Assembly: GCF_900111005.1 (NCBI RefSeq)
Contig: NZ_FOFV01000002.1
Span: 124,001 to 188,000 of the forward strand
Length of the DNA: 64,000 nucleotides
Direction of reading: 5' to 3'
DNA from: Lentzea albida
GTDB taxonomy: Bacteria > Actinomycetota > Actinomycetes > Mycobacteriales > Pseudonocardiaceae
The translations under genes and the position numbers were made by a program. Below are positions 25,194 through 33,228 of the stretch, one piece after another. The stretch's first letter is position 1, and every line of letters begins with the position of its first letter. Below the pieces are notes generated by a model. The model saw only the letters and a program-made list of their open reading frames with translations. It searched no databases and had not been told where the DNA came from.

Positions 25194-26449
25194 CGCTGCG
25201 CGTGCGGCTGGTGGTCGTGCTCGTCGCCCTGGCGGCCGCGGGCCTGTTCGGCACGTGGCTGATCGGCTCGAAGGTGATGGAGAACTACCTCCTGCACCAA
25301 CTGGACGCCCGCCTCGACCGCGCGGTCTCCTTGCCGCGCACGCTCCCGTTGCGGGACAACATGCTCCTGCGTTCCCGGGACGGAGTCGTCGCGGGCACGC
25401 CCTTGGAGGGGCTGCCGCCGTTCGGCGTCATGACCCCCGGCGAGCACATCACCGTGGGGTCGTCGCGGGTGGTGATGCGGGAGCTGGACGGCTCGGAGCT
25501 GATCGCCGCGCTCGACCAGTCGGAGGTGGACCGGGCGGTCGGCGACCTGCGGCTCGCGTTCCTGCTGATCAGCCTCGGCGCGCTGGTGTTGGTGGGCATG
25601 GCCGGGTACGCGCTGGTCAGGGCCTCGACGCGCGCCCTGGAGGAGGTCGAGCAGGTCGCCGGGGAGATCGCGGCGGGCGACCTGTCGCGCCGGGTCCCCG
25701 TGCACCGGCCCGGCTCCGAGGTAGGACGCCTGGCGTCGGCGTTGAACACGATGCTCGGCCAGATCGAGGCGTCGTTCGCGGCGCGAGTCCGTTCCGAGAG
25801 CCGGATGCGCCAGTTCGTGGCCGACGCGTCACACGAGCTGCGCACCCCGCTGACGTCGATCCGCGGCTACGCCGAGCTGTACCGGCAGGGCGCGGCTCCG
25901 GATGCCGCGGAGGTGCTGAAGCGCGTCGAGGACCACGCCCAGCGGATGGGTGTGCTGGTCGACGACCTGCTGCAACTGGCCCGCCTCGACTCTGAGCAGC
26001 CGCTGGTGTTGTCCTCTGTGGACCTGGTCGTGCTGGTGGCCGACGCGGTGCACGAGATCTGGCGCCCCGTCTCGCTGGAGCTGCCGGCCGGGCCCGTGCT
26101 GGTGGAGGCGGACGAGGCGCGGGTGCGGCAGATCCTGACGAACCTGCTGGAGAACGCCGTGGTCCACACTCCGGCCGGATCTTCGATCACGGTCCGGCTG
26201 ACATCTGGTGCCGTCGAGGTGGCCGATCGCGGGCCCGGGATGACCGCCTCGCAGGCCTCGCGGGCGTTCGAGCGGTTCTACCGGGCGGATCCGGCTCGGG
26301 GGCCCGGCGGGACCGGGCTGGGGCTCGCGATCGTGGCGGCGCTGGTGGCGGCGCACGGGTGGCGGGTCGAGCTGGACACCGCGCCGGGTGAGGGCGCGGT
26401 GTTCCGCGTGCTATTCCACCCGATTCCGCCTGGTGTGCCGAAAGAGTGA
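25190..26449 (+). CDS. Sensor histidine kinase
   Basis: A 419-residue kinase: N-terminal transmembrane helix (~8-26), ~90-residue extracytoplasmic sensor, second helix (~126-145), HAMP, HisKA with 'DASHELRTPLTSIRGYAEL' and HATPase motifs N ('NLLENAVVHT'), G1 ('DRGPGM') and G2 ('GGTGLGLAIV'). ATG 25190 overlaps the regulator stop. It is likely to sense envelope damage or the exported substrate. Confidence 0.94.
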   Translation: MTLRVRLVVVLVALAAAGLFGTWLIGSKVMENYLLHQLDARLDRAVSLPRTLPLRDNMLLRSRDGVVAGTPLEGLPPFGVMTPGEHITVGSSRVVMRELDGSELIAALDQSEVDRAVGDLRLAFLLISLGALVLVGMAGYALVRASTRALEEVEQVAGEIAAGDLSRRVPVHRPGSEVGRLASALNTMLGQIEASFAARVRSESRMRQFVADASHELRTPLTSIRGYAELYRQGAAPDAAEVLKRVEDHAQRMGVLVDDLLQLARLDSEQPLVLSSVDLVVLVADAVHEIWRPVSLELPAGPVLVEADEARVRQILTNLLENAVVHTPAGSSITVRLTSGAVEVADRGPGMTASQASRAFERFYRADPARGPGGTGLGLAIVAALVAAHGWRVELDTAPGEGAVFRVLFHPIPPGVPKE

Positions 26450-26483
26450 GGCGGGTAACGGTTCTTCTCGCTCGCCCGAAATG

Positions 26484-26511
26484 CCTTCCGCAAGCGGGCA
26501 CTCGCGGAAGG
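26484..26511 (+). promoter_or_regulatory. Hairpin that buries the ribosome-binding site of the lipoprotein gene
   Basis: CCTTCCGC (26484-26491) and GCGGAAGG (26504-26511) form a perfect 8-bp stem with a 12-base loop. The second arm contains the GGAAGGAG ribosome-binding site used by the ATG at 26519. If present in the mRNA it would block initiation, for example until unfolded by a protein or by coupled transcription. It could also be a DNA operator. Confidence 0.45.
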
Positions 26512-26518
26512 AGTGGTG

Positions 26519-28066
26519 ATGAGATCACTGATCGGACTCGTCCTGCTGCTCGTCGCCGGGTGCACGGTCGCGGTGCCGGGAACGGCGCAGCGCGAGCCTT
26601 CCGCAGTGCCCATCTCCGCGTCGCGGGGTGGGACGGTGGCAGCCGGCCCCCAGTTGATGATCAGCGTGCCGGACGGTGCCGTGGACGTGGACACCACGTT
26701 GGCAGCGGTTCCGTCCTCTGTCGCGCTTCCGGAACGGCCTGGGTTCGTCAACGCGGGAAGGCCGTTCGACGTCACTGTCGGCGCGGCTTTGCGCAAGCCG
26801 GTGGCGTTGACGTTCGCCGGCGAAGGCGGTCCGGAGGGTGCGATGCCCGTGGTGTTGCGCCACGACGCGGACCTCGGGTGGTATCCCGTCGAGGTCGGAG
26901 AACCCGGACAACCCCTTGTCGCGCAACGGATGGAGCTCTCGACGTACCTGCCGGGGTGGTTCGTCGCGTCAGCCGGGTGGGTCCGCGACCGGCTCGTCGG
27001 CAAGAGCGATCCGGCGCAGTGCGGCGCGAAACCCGACTGGGCGCAGTTCACCGCGCCCAAGATCGATGTCGTCACCGGGTGCATCGGTGCGGACGGTGCG
27101 GTGGCGGCGCTCTCGGTTCGCAGCAACCGGGCGGTTCCGCTGCAGGTGGCGGTGCCTGCGGGAGACGTGCCGGCCGTGAAGGGGCGATCGGAGCCCTTGC
27201 ACGGCCTGCTCACCCGGCTCGCCGGGAAGGACCGCGTCATCCTGTTCGAGGGTGAGGAGCTGACGTTGCGGTGGCAGCGGCCCGCGCAGTCCGCCACCAG
27301 GACGGTCGTGCCCCATTTCACCGTCGCCACCTCGGTGGCCCGCGCCGCCTCAGTGTTGTTCGACGTCAAGGACTACCGCAGCGCGGTCGGGTTGCTCGTC
27401 TTCGTACACGGTTGCCGAGAGGTCGTCGACGCGCGGGACGTCGCGGCCGGGCTCGACGCTCTGCAGAAGTGCGCGTCGCCGTTGATGACGGAGTCGGGGT
27501 CGCGCACCGCCGCCCTCGCGATCTTGGCCCAGGTGACCGGCCTCTCGGAGGACGTCATCGCCAGCGACAAAAACTTCCAGAGCAACGTCCTGCAGCTCAA
27601 GAGCCTGCTTCGCGTCGCGGGCAAGGTGTTCAAGTTCTACACGGGGCTGAAGCTCGCGGCGGAACTCGCGCAGGCCGTACAGGACGGCTCCGCCACCGAG
27701 ACCGACCGGGCCGTGGTCGTCCGGCTCAACGGCACCGAACCCCCACCTCTGGAGGCCGCGTTCGTCGGTACGTGGAGCCAGCACGCAGGTGGTCTGGAGA
27801 TCCGGGCGACACGGACCGGGCGCATCTCCTACCAGGTCCAGTCCGCGGCCCCCGCGAACTTCTACGAGATGGACCTGAAGCTGGAGCAGGCCGGTCCCGG
27901 CACGGTGAAAGCCACGGCCACGACCTCCAACGACCCGGAGAAGCCGAAGGGCACGGTGCTCACCCTCCGGCTCCAGCATCCGGGGATCGTGATCACCGGC
28001 ATGCGGCACGGGAACACGCAATGGTGCAACGCGACCACCCGCGCGAACGGCTTATGCGGGGCGTGA
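26519..28066 (+). CDS. Secreted lipoprotein of unknown function
   Basis: A 515-residue protein with a clear lipobox (LLLVAGC, Cys ~15 from ATG 26519). Residues ~35-180 look like a beta-rich domain ('GGTVAAGPQLMISVPDGAVDVDTT', a ZU5/Ig-like style opening). The middle is helical (~270-390) and the end (~400-515) is a beta-rich domain with several Cys. I do not recognise a family with a known function. The fourth codon from the stop is TTA; it is the exact complement of the TAA stop of the convergent DUF1479 gene, whose end it overlaps by 15 bases. Confidence 0.8.
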   Translation: MRSLIGLVLLLVAGCTVAVPGTAQREPSAVPISASRGGTVAAGPQLMISVPDGAVDVDTTLAAVPSSVALPERPGFVNAGRPFDVTVGAALRKPVALTFAGEGGPEGAMPVVLRHDADLGWYPVEVGEPGQPLVAQRMELSTYLPGWFVASAGWVRDRLVGKSDPAQCGAKPDWAQFTAPKIDVVTGCIGADGAVAALSVRSNRAVPLQVAVPAGDVPAVKGRSEPLHGLLTRLAGKDRVILFEGEELTLRWQRPAQSATRTVVPHFTVATSVARAASVLFDVKDYRSAVGLLVFVHGCREVVDARDVAAGLDALQKCASPLMTESGSRTAALAILAQVTGLSEDVIASDKNFQSNVLQLKSLLRVAGKVFKFYTGLKLAAELAQAVQDGSATETDRAVVVRLNGTEPPPLEAAFVGTWSQHAGGLEIRATRTGRISYQVQSAAPANFYEMDLKLEQAGPGTVKATATTSNDPEKPKGTVLTLRLQHPGIVITGMRHGNTQWCNATTRANGLCGA

Positions 28067-29236
28067 TCGGTTCGGCCAGGCGCGCTCGTAGTGTTCCTCC
28101 GGGAAGTCGCTCGGGCTCGACCCCGTCGCGTGCGCGCGTTCGATCTCCTCGACGTACCGCTCGTTCCGCGCGCACCACGGCGCGGCCGGGATGTACATGA
28201 CGTTGCCCCATCCCTGCTGGTCCTGGACGGGCGCGACGCTGTGGATCATGTCGCAGTGCCACCAGACCGAGTCACCCGCGTGAACGTCTGGAATTCCTGT
28301 TAGAGCCTCTAGCAACAGTGAGTGGTACTTGCTGTTGACGGGAAACACCTGGTTGACGGTGACGCCGCACATGTCGTCGTCGGCGACGTCGTCGAGGAGT
28401 GGACGCAGCATCAGGTAGGCCATGGCGCCAGGGATCGGGACGGTGTGCAGCACGCCCTGGTCGTGGGCCATGTCGGAGAGGGCGGTCCAGCCCTGGAAGG
28501 TGCGGAAGACCGAGCACATCGTGGTGCCGGGGTACTGCGGGCCGGTCGTGCGGTGGGCGGCGTCCCACGGGTCGTACTGCTCGGGCGTGCCGTTGAAGAG
28601 GTGCCGGAACGCCTGCTGGTACTCGCGGGTCATCCACAGGTCGAGCGTGCCGGGGTCGAGGTGGCTGCCGAGGCCGTTCGAGTCGGTGCCGGGCGGGCGG
28701 CGGCGGATGCGGTCCGGGTAGCCGACGTCCCTGGCCGGGTCGAACCAGCCGTCGTGGTGCCACAGGCCGTTCAGGAACCGCTGGACGGTGGCCATGCGTT
28801 CGTGGCCTCTCGCCTCGACCTGCGCGGGCGACCAGTAGATCGGGTAGATCTCGGGCTTGGAGCCGACGCTGCCGAAGAAGTCGTCGCCGGGGCCGCGGTA
28901 GTTCTCGAAGAAGTCGTTGCTCTCGACGTAGTCGACGATGGACCTGTCCCAGGCCAGGGCCTGTTCGCGGGCGAAGTGGCCGCGCACCACCAGGCAGCCG
29001 CGGCGGCGGACGAGGTCGGTGTCCGCGGTGCCGGCCTCGATGTCGGCGTAGTCGATCACCGGCCAGGCCTGGCCGGACTTGACGTCGTCGACCTCGCGGC
29101 GGATCCGCTCTTCGACGACCGCGAACACCTCCTCGACGCTGCGGCCCGACGCCTCGATGTTCGCGCGGATCGCCTTCTTGATCTCGCGGACGGCTTTCGG
29201 CAGGTCAGTGGGCGTGGTCTCCCAGTTCGGCAGCAC
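28052..29236 (-). CDS. DUF1479 (YbiU-like) putative Fe(II)-dependent oxygenase
   Basis: A 394-residue DUF1479 protein. The cupin/oxygenase core shows 'LGSHLDPGTLDLW' (His192, Asp194) and a distal His332 in 'CDMIHSVAP', a plausible 2-His-1-carboxylate iron site as in 2-oxoglutarate oxygenases. E. coli YbiU is a relative; the substrate is unknown. GTG 29236 follows GGAAGGAG by five bases. It is divergent from a ROK regulator with shared direct repeats in between, so it is the probable target of that regulator. Codons around 28300 (CTA, ATT) are less GC-rich than the rest. Confidence 0.87.
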   Translation of the reverse strand: MLPNWETTPTDLPKAVREIKKAIRANIEASGRSVEEVFAVVEERIRREVDDVKSGQAWPVIDYADIEAGTADTDLVRRRGCLVVRGHFAREQALAWDRSIVDYVESNDFFENYRGPGDDFFGSVGSKPEIYPIYWSPAQVEARGHERMATVQRFLNGLWHHDGWFDPARDVGYPDRIRRRPPGTDSNGLGSHLDPGTLDLWMTREYQQAFRHLFNGTPEQYDPWDAAHRTTGPQYPGTTMCSVFRTFQGWTALSDMAHDQGVLHTVPIPGAMAYLMLRPLLDDVADDDMCGVTVNQVFPVNSKYHSLLLEALTGIPDVHAGDSVWWHCDMIHSVAPVQDQQGWGNVMYIPAAPWCARNERYVEEIERAHATGSSPSDFPEEHYERAWPNRSRPA

Positions 29237-29252
29237 GGCGACTCCTTCCAGT

Positions 29253-29313
29253 AAGGCCTCCTAACTTGGAACCATAGGCGTGTCGCGCAGTTGTAGGCAA
29301 GGCCTCTAACTAG
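29253..29313. promoter_or_regulatory. Pair of direct repeats between the DUF1479 and ROK genes (candidate ROK operators)
   Basis: AAGGCCTCCTAACTTGG (29253-29269) and AAGGCCTCTAACTAG (29299-29313) share AAGGCCTC and TAACT and lie 46 bases apart, in the divergent promoter region. TAACT-rich sites are common for ROK repressors. The first copy lies just upstream of the DUF1479 gene, the second just upstream of the ROK gene, which suggests control of both. Confidence 0.5.
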
Positions 29314-29324
29314 AATTCGCGCTC

Positions 29325-30413
29325 GTGACCAAGCCGTCGCAGGAGCTGCTGCGCTCGATCTCGGACGAGCACGTGCTGCGCTCGTTGATGACCGCGCGCA
29401 AGCTGACGCGCGCCGAACTGGCGATCCAGACGGGCCTGTCGAAGCCGACGGTGAGCGAGAGCGTCCGCCGCCTCGTGGAGCAGGGCCTGGTCGCGGACAC
29501 CGGCGAACGCACGCCGGGCGGGCGCGGCAAGGGCCGGGTCGGCTCGTTTTACGGCCTGGCCGAGGACAGCGGCGTCGCCCTGGTCGTCACGATCGCGCCG
29601 GACGGCGTGACGGCCGAGTGCGTCGACGCCTACGGGGACGTCATCAGCCGCACCCACCGCACGATCACCGGCCCGGCCGAGGTCGCCGCCGTGTTGCCGT
29701 CGGTGGCCGCGGAAACCGTTGCGGCGCACAACGTCCGGCTCTGCACGGTGAGCGCCGCAGACCCCGTGGACCGGCGCACCGGCCGGCTCGTGCAGCTGCC
29801 GGACTCGCCGTTCCTGGTGGGAGACCTCGATCCGGTCGCGGTGCTGGGACCGTTGCTGCACGGACCGGTCGTGGTGGACAACGACGTGAACTGGGCCGCG
29901 CAGGCCGAACACGAGGCTCTGGGTGTCGCGGACTTCGCGTACCTGTTCCTGGGCGAGGGCCTGGGTTGTGCCGTCGTCTCCGACGGCGAGGTGCGGCGCG
30001 GGCACTCGGGACTCGCCGGCGAGATCTCCCACCTCATCACGGCCGGGCCGACGGGCGCGACGCCGTTCATCGAGGTGTTCGGCGAACTGGGGTTGCGGCA
30101 GGACGGCACCACGGCGATCGACGTGGCACGACTGCGCGACGCCGACCCCGCCGTGCTCGCGCGGGCGATCGGCGGGGTCGTCACGGCACTGGTGACGCTG
30201 GCCGATCCCGAGGTCGTCGTGATCGGTGGCTCGTGGGGCCCCTCGCTGCTGGACGCGATCACGGCCGAGTGCGCGCGCTCGCCGCGTCCGGTGCCGATCA
30301 GGGCCGCCTCGGTGGCGAACCCGTCGCTGACCGGGGCCCGCGCCGCCGCGCTCGACCTGCTGCGGACGGACCTCGTCAGCCGGGCAGGCCCGCGTACTCC
30401 TCGATCCGGGTGA
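29325..30413 (+). CDS. ROK-family transcriptional repressor
   Basis: A 362-residue ROK protein. The N-terminal winged helix is 'RSLMTARKLTRAELAIQTGLSKPTVSESVRRLVEQGLV'. The sugar-kinase-like part has 'VVVDNDVNWAAQAEHEALG', but the zinc-binding GH...CxCG motif of NagC-type members is not preserved (it reads 'GHSGLAGEISHLI'). It is a likely sugar-responsive repressor lacking kinase activity. GTG 29325 start. Its 3' end overlaps the convergent DUF1684 gene by 38 bases. Confidence 0.9.
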   Translation: MTKPSQELLRSISDEHVLRSLMTARKLTRAELAIQTGLSKPTVSESVRRLVEQGLVADTGERTPGGRGKGRVGSFYGLAEDSGVALVVTIAPDGVTAECVDAYGDVISRTHRTITGPAEVAAVLPSVAAETVAAHNVRLCTVSAADPVDRRTGRLVQLPDSPFLVGDLDPVAVLGPLLHGPVVVDNDVNWAAQAEHEALGVADFAYLFLGEGLGCAVVSDGEVRRGHSGLAGEISHLITAGPTGATPFIEVFGELGLRQDGTTAIDVARLRDADPAVLARAIGGVVTALVTLADPEVVVIGGSWGPSLLDAITAECARSPRPVPIRAASVANPSLTGARAAALDLLRTDLVSRAGPRTPRSG

Positions 30414-31416
30414 TCAGGCCGTTCTCGAAGCGGAAGTACACGGCCGCGTCGACCTTGAAGATCCCGCCGTCCTTGGTCTCGACGTTCACGACGTGCTGCT
30501 GCAGCACCTCGCCCGGCTGCTCGAACTGCCGCGTGATGTCGTAGCGCATCGACGCGATGGGCTCGATCTGCGCCTCCATGCCGGCGATGTTCTCACCGAT
30601 CGTGGAGTCACCCTTGCCGTCGTTGTGCCACACCGTGGCCTCGGCCGAGCACATCGCCCTGGCCTCGGTCCACTCGCGGTTCTCCAGGTGGCGGAGGTAG
30701 GTGGTGGCCTTGGCTTTGAGGTCGTACACGAGAGCGCGTTCTCCTGCTTCGACTCGCATCGGGAGGTGGTTGCCGGACGGCGCCGTCGGGCACGTGAAGA
30801 TCGCCGGGGCGATGTGGTGGTGCGACAGCGTCGCCTGGTTGAAGTCGACGGTGAACCTCGTGCCGGGCTCGTGCGGCGGCAGCACGAGCCACCGGCCGAT
30901 GTCCGGCGTCCCGGTGCCGTTGGTCTCGTCGGTGAAGACGACGAGTCGTTGGCCCGGCATGGTTTCCAGCACCGTGAGCACGTATTCGGTCCCGTTGATC
31001 GTGACGGCGAGGTCGACGGGCGCGTGAACGGCTTGCGTGGTGCGCGGAGCAGTCAGATGGTCCACTTCGACGTGGCGGTCCGGCGCCGCGCGGAACTCGC
31101 CCTCGAACACCCAGTCCGGGTCGTAGGGGTAGGTGTCGATCCCTTGCAGGCCAGACCGTTCCCACGCCTTCGGGTCCGTGACGACCACCCCGAAGAACCC
31201 GTCGGCACCGCCCGCCATCGCCGTCCGCCCGCCGGGAAGGTCAATGGTGCCAACGACTTCCACTCCGTCGTAGGTAAGGGCGCCTTGCTCGGTGACGCGC
31301 CACTCCCCCGCCACGCCCGGCAGGCGCGCGGTGCCGGTCACCGTGCCCTTCGCGACGACCTTCGCCTTGTCGGCGATCTCGTTCAGCCTGGCCTCACGCC
31401 ACTGTTCGTAGGTCAT
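30376..31416 (-). CDS. DUF1684 - SnoaL-like fusion protein
   Basis: A 346-residue protein. Residues ~1-225 are DUF1684: 'WREARLNEIADKAKVVAKG' start, 'PYDPDWVFEGEFRA', 'GRWLVLPPHEPGTRFTVDFNQATLSHHHIAPAIFTCP'. Residues ~232-346 are a SnoaL-like NTF2-fold domain ('ATTYLRHLENREWTEARAMCSAEATVWHND', 'ENGLITRIEEYAG'). ATG 31416 overlaps the stop of the His-rich methyltransferase gene (ATGA), so the two proteins are made together. Function unknown; DUF1684 proteins are often encoded beside metal or oxidoreductase genes. Confidence 0.82.
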   Translation of the reverse strand: MTYEQWREARLNEIADKAKVVAKGTVTGTARLPGVAGEWRVTEQGALTYDGVEVVGTIDLPGGRTAMAGGADGFFGVVVTDPKAWERSGLQGIDTYPYDPDWVFEGEFRAAPDRHVEVDHLTAPRTTQAVHAPVDLAVTINGTEYVLTVLETMPGQRLVVFTDETNGTGTPDIGRWLVLPPHEPGTRFTVDFNQATLSHHHIAPAIFTCPTAPSGNHLPMRVEAGERALVYDLKAKATTYLRHLENREWTEARAMCSAEATVWHNDGKGDSTIGENIAGMEAQIEPIASMRYDITRQFEQPGEVLQQHVVNVETKDGGIFKVDAAVYFRFENGLITRIEEYAGLPG

Positions 31417-32519
31417 TTCCGGGCCGCCCAGACCGTGCGCTCGGTGCGCAGCGCCAGATCGTCGCGTCGCAACGCGGTTTCGAGTGCTTCGGGGTCTAGC
31501 TGCCTGCGCAGAACGATGTGCGCGTAGCGTTCCACGGCGGGCGACCGTTCGATGTGGACGGTGATGGCGCGCTCCGCCTCGACCGCGAACCCGGCCTGCG
31601 TGAGCTTCGGTCCCCAGTCCGCACCCCGGTGGGGCAGGCGTTCGTCGTGCCCGTCGGGCGCCTGCTCGGGGAAGAACTGCGGCATGCCGGCGAGCTCGAC
31701 CACGGCCAGCAAGCCGTTCGGGGCGAGGGTCTTGTAGAGCTGGGCGAGGGTGAGGCCGGGGTCGGCCATGTGGTGCAGGGACGCCGAGGCCCAGATCAGG
31801 TCCGGGGTGCCGAGGTCGGGCCACTCGGTGTCGAGGTCGGCCAGCACGGTGTGGACGCGGTCGGCGACGCCTCGTTCACCCGCCTTGGTCCGGAGGCGCT
31901 GGAGGTGGTCGAGGGAGGAGTCGACCGCCGTGATGTGGGCTTCGGGGAACTGGGTGAGGAGGGCGAAGGTGCCCGCGCCGGTGCCGGCGCCCAGGTCGAC
32001 GATGTGGCGGGGGTTGGTGGTGGGGAGCCAGGCGATGATTTCGGCGGTGTGGGTGGTGAGGAGTTCGGCGTCCAGGTCGAGGATTTCGGCCTGGTCGGCC
32101 AGGTCGGCTGGGGACAGGTGACCGTGGCCGTGGCCATGTCCGTGGCCGTGTTCGGGGTTGCTGTCATGCGCGGGGTTGTTGTGGTGTGTGTGGTGGCCGC
32201 CGTGCGCGTGGCCATGTCCGTGCGTGTGGGCACCGTCTTGCGCGTTGCTGCCGCTGTGCGCGTGGCCGTGCCCGTGCGTGTGGGCACCGTCGTGCGCGGG
32301 GCTGCCGCCGTGCGCGTGAGTGCCACCGTGCGCGTGATCGCCGCCGTGCGCGTGATCGCCAGCGTGCGCGAGGCCATCGCCGTGCGCGTGATCGCCAGCG
32401 TGCCCGAGACCGTCGCCGTGCGCGTGGGCACCACCGTGCGCGCGACTGTAACCGTGCGCGCCACCGCCGCCATGCCCGTCAGCACGGCCACCGCCATGCC
32501 CGAATCCTTGGTCGCTCAT
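31413..32519 (-). CDS. SAM-dependent methyltransferase with long His-rich N-terminal tail
   Basis: A 368-residue protein. Residues 8-134 are a low-complexity His/Gly/Ala tail with 38 histidines, rich in HAHG, HGHGH and DHAHG units. A class I methyltransferase follows (~138-368): motif I VDLGAGTGAG (174-183), acidic 'AVDSSLDHL', 'DLIWASASLHHMADP' and 'LLAVVELAG'. The tail resembles those of metal-storing proteins (UreE, HypB, zinc/nickel chaperones) and could bind Ni, Zn or Cu. The start ATG 32519 is chosen because the tail is in frame and continuous. Substrate unknown. Confidence 0.85.
   Translation of the reverse strand: MSDQGFGHGGGRADGHGGGGAHGYSRAHGGAHAHGDGLGHAGDHAHGDGLAHAGDHAHGGDHAHGGTHAHGGSPAHDGAHTHGHGHAHSGSNAQDGAHTHGHGHAHGGHHTHHNNPAHDSNPEHGHGHGHGHGHLSPADLADQAEILDLDAELLTTHTAEIIAWLPTTNPRHIVDLGAGTGAGTFALLTQFPEAHITAVDSSLDHLQRLRTKAGERGVADRVHTVLADLDTEWPDLGTPDLIWASASLHHMADPGLTLAQLYKTLAPNGLLAVVELAGMPQFFPEQAPDGHDERLPHRGADWGPKLTQAGFAVEAERAITVHIERSPAVERYAHIVLRRQLDPEALETALRRDDLALRTERTVWAARK
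32118..32498 (-). repeat. Degenerate tandem repeats encoding the His-rich tail
   Basis: The coding strand is a chain of short CAC/GCG/GGC-based units (HAHGG, HGHGHAH, DGLAHAGDHAHG) that vary in length and order. They are in frame throughout. Such arrays expand and contract by slippage, so tail length probably differs between strains. Confidence 0.8.
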
Positions 32520-32610
32520 GGCACCCAACGTAGGCCCGCCATGCGCCAGATGCACGGCAACTTGCGCGATCGGCAAGACGGTCACTCGCCGGCATGCCAA
32601 CAGCGCAAGA

Positions 32611-33186
32611 TCAGGCCTTGCGGTCCGCGTTGTGGCCGCGCCGCGCCTCCCGGTCGAAGATCCCGAGGATCTCGCACGGCCCACCCGCGGTGCCGATGGC
32701 GTGCGGCAGCATCGTGGGGAACTCGGCCGCCTGGTTCGTCTCCACGCGGAACCGGCGGTTGCCCAGCAACAGCACGGCCACCCCCGACAGCACGACCAGC
32801 CACTCGCGGCCCGAGTGCGCGCGCAGCATGGCCGGGTTGTCGGGTGGCGGGCTCGTCATCCGCTGGCGCATGACGGTCATGCCCGGCTCGGCCTTGATCG
32901 GCCAGCGCATCGTGCCGTGGGCGCCGTCGAGCATCGGGCTGACGATGACGTCGTCGGTGTCGGTCTCGACCAGCTGGTCCAGCGACGTGTCGAGGGCTCG
33001 CGCCAACGTCACCAGCTGGTCCAGGGCCAGGCGGCGCTGGCCGTTCTCGATGCGGCTGAGTGACGACGGGCTGAGGCGGGCACGGCTCGCCAGTTCGTCC
33101 AGCGACCAGCCCTGGGCGACGCGGAGGGCGCGGATCCGTTTGCGCACGAGGCCGTCCAGGTCGCCGTCTTCTTGCGTCATGCGCAT
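32611..33186 (-). CDS. XRE-family regulator with C-terminal cupin
   Basis: About 191 residues: N-terminal helix-turn-helix ('LRVAQGWSLDELASRARLSPSSLSRIENGQRRLALDQLVTLARAL') and C-terminal cupin ('AHSGREWLVVLSGVAVLLLGNRRFRVETNQAAEFPTMLPHAI'). This architecture binds a small ligand in the cupin. ATG 33186 and ATG 33180 are both possible. It is divergent from an MFS exporter 42 bases away and is the likely repressor of both; an imperfect 14-bp palindrome (33183-33196) covers its start. Confidence 0.9.
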   Translation of the reverse strand: MRMTQEDGDLDGLVRKRIRALRVAQGWSLDELASRARLSPSSLSRIENGQRRLALDQLVTLARALDTSLDQLVETDTDDVIVSPMLDGAHGTMRWPIKAEPGMTVMRQRMTSPPPDNPAMLRAHSGREWLVVLSGVAVLLLGNRRFRVETNQAAEFPTMLPHAIGTAGGPCEILGIFDREARRGHNADRKA

Positions 33187-33228
33187 GATCGTATGCCTCC
33201 AAGACAAACCGTGCTTATCGTGGCGGCC

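Noticed and set aside
29253..29313. Attachment site or transposon ends
   Set aside because: The repeats flank only a divergent promoter region, no integrase or transposase is present, and a regulator site explains them better.
32118..32498. CRISPR-like or intergenic repeat array
   Set aside because: The units are short, irregular, in frame, and encode the His-rich tail; there are no regular spacers.
33183..33196. Imperfect palindrome over the XRE-cupin start as a firm operator
   Set aside because: Only the outer GCAT/ATGC arms match well, which is too weak to list as a separate feature.
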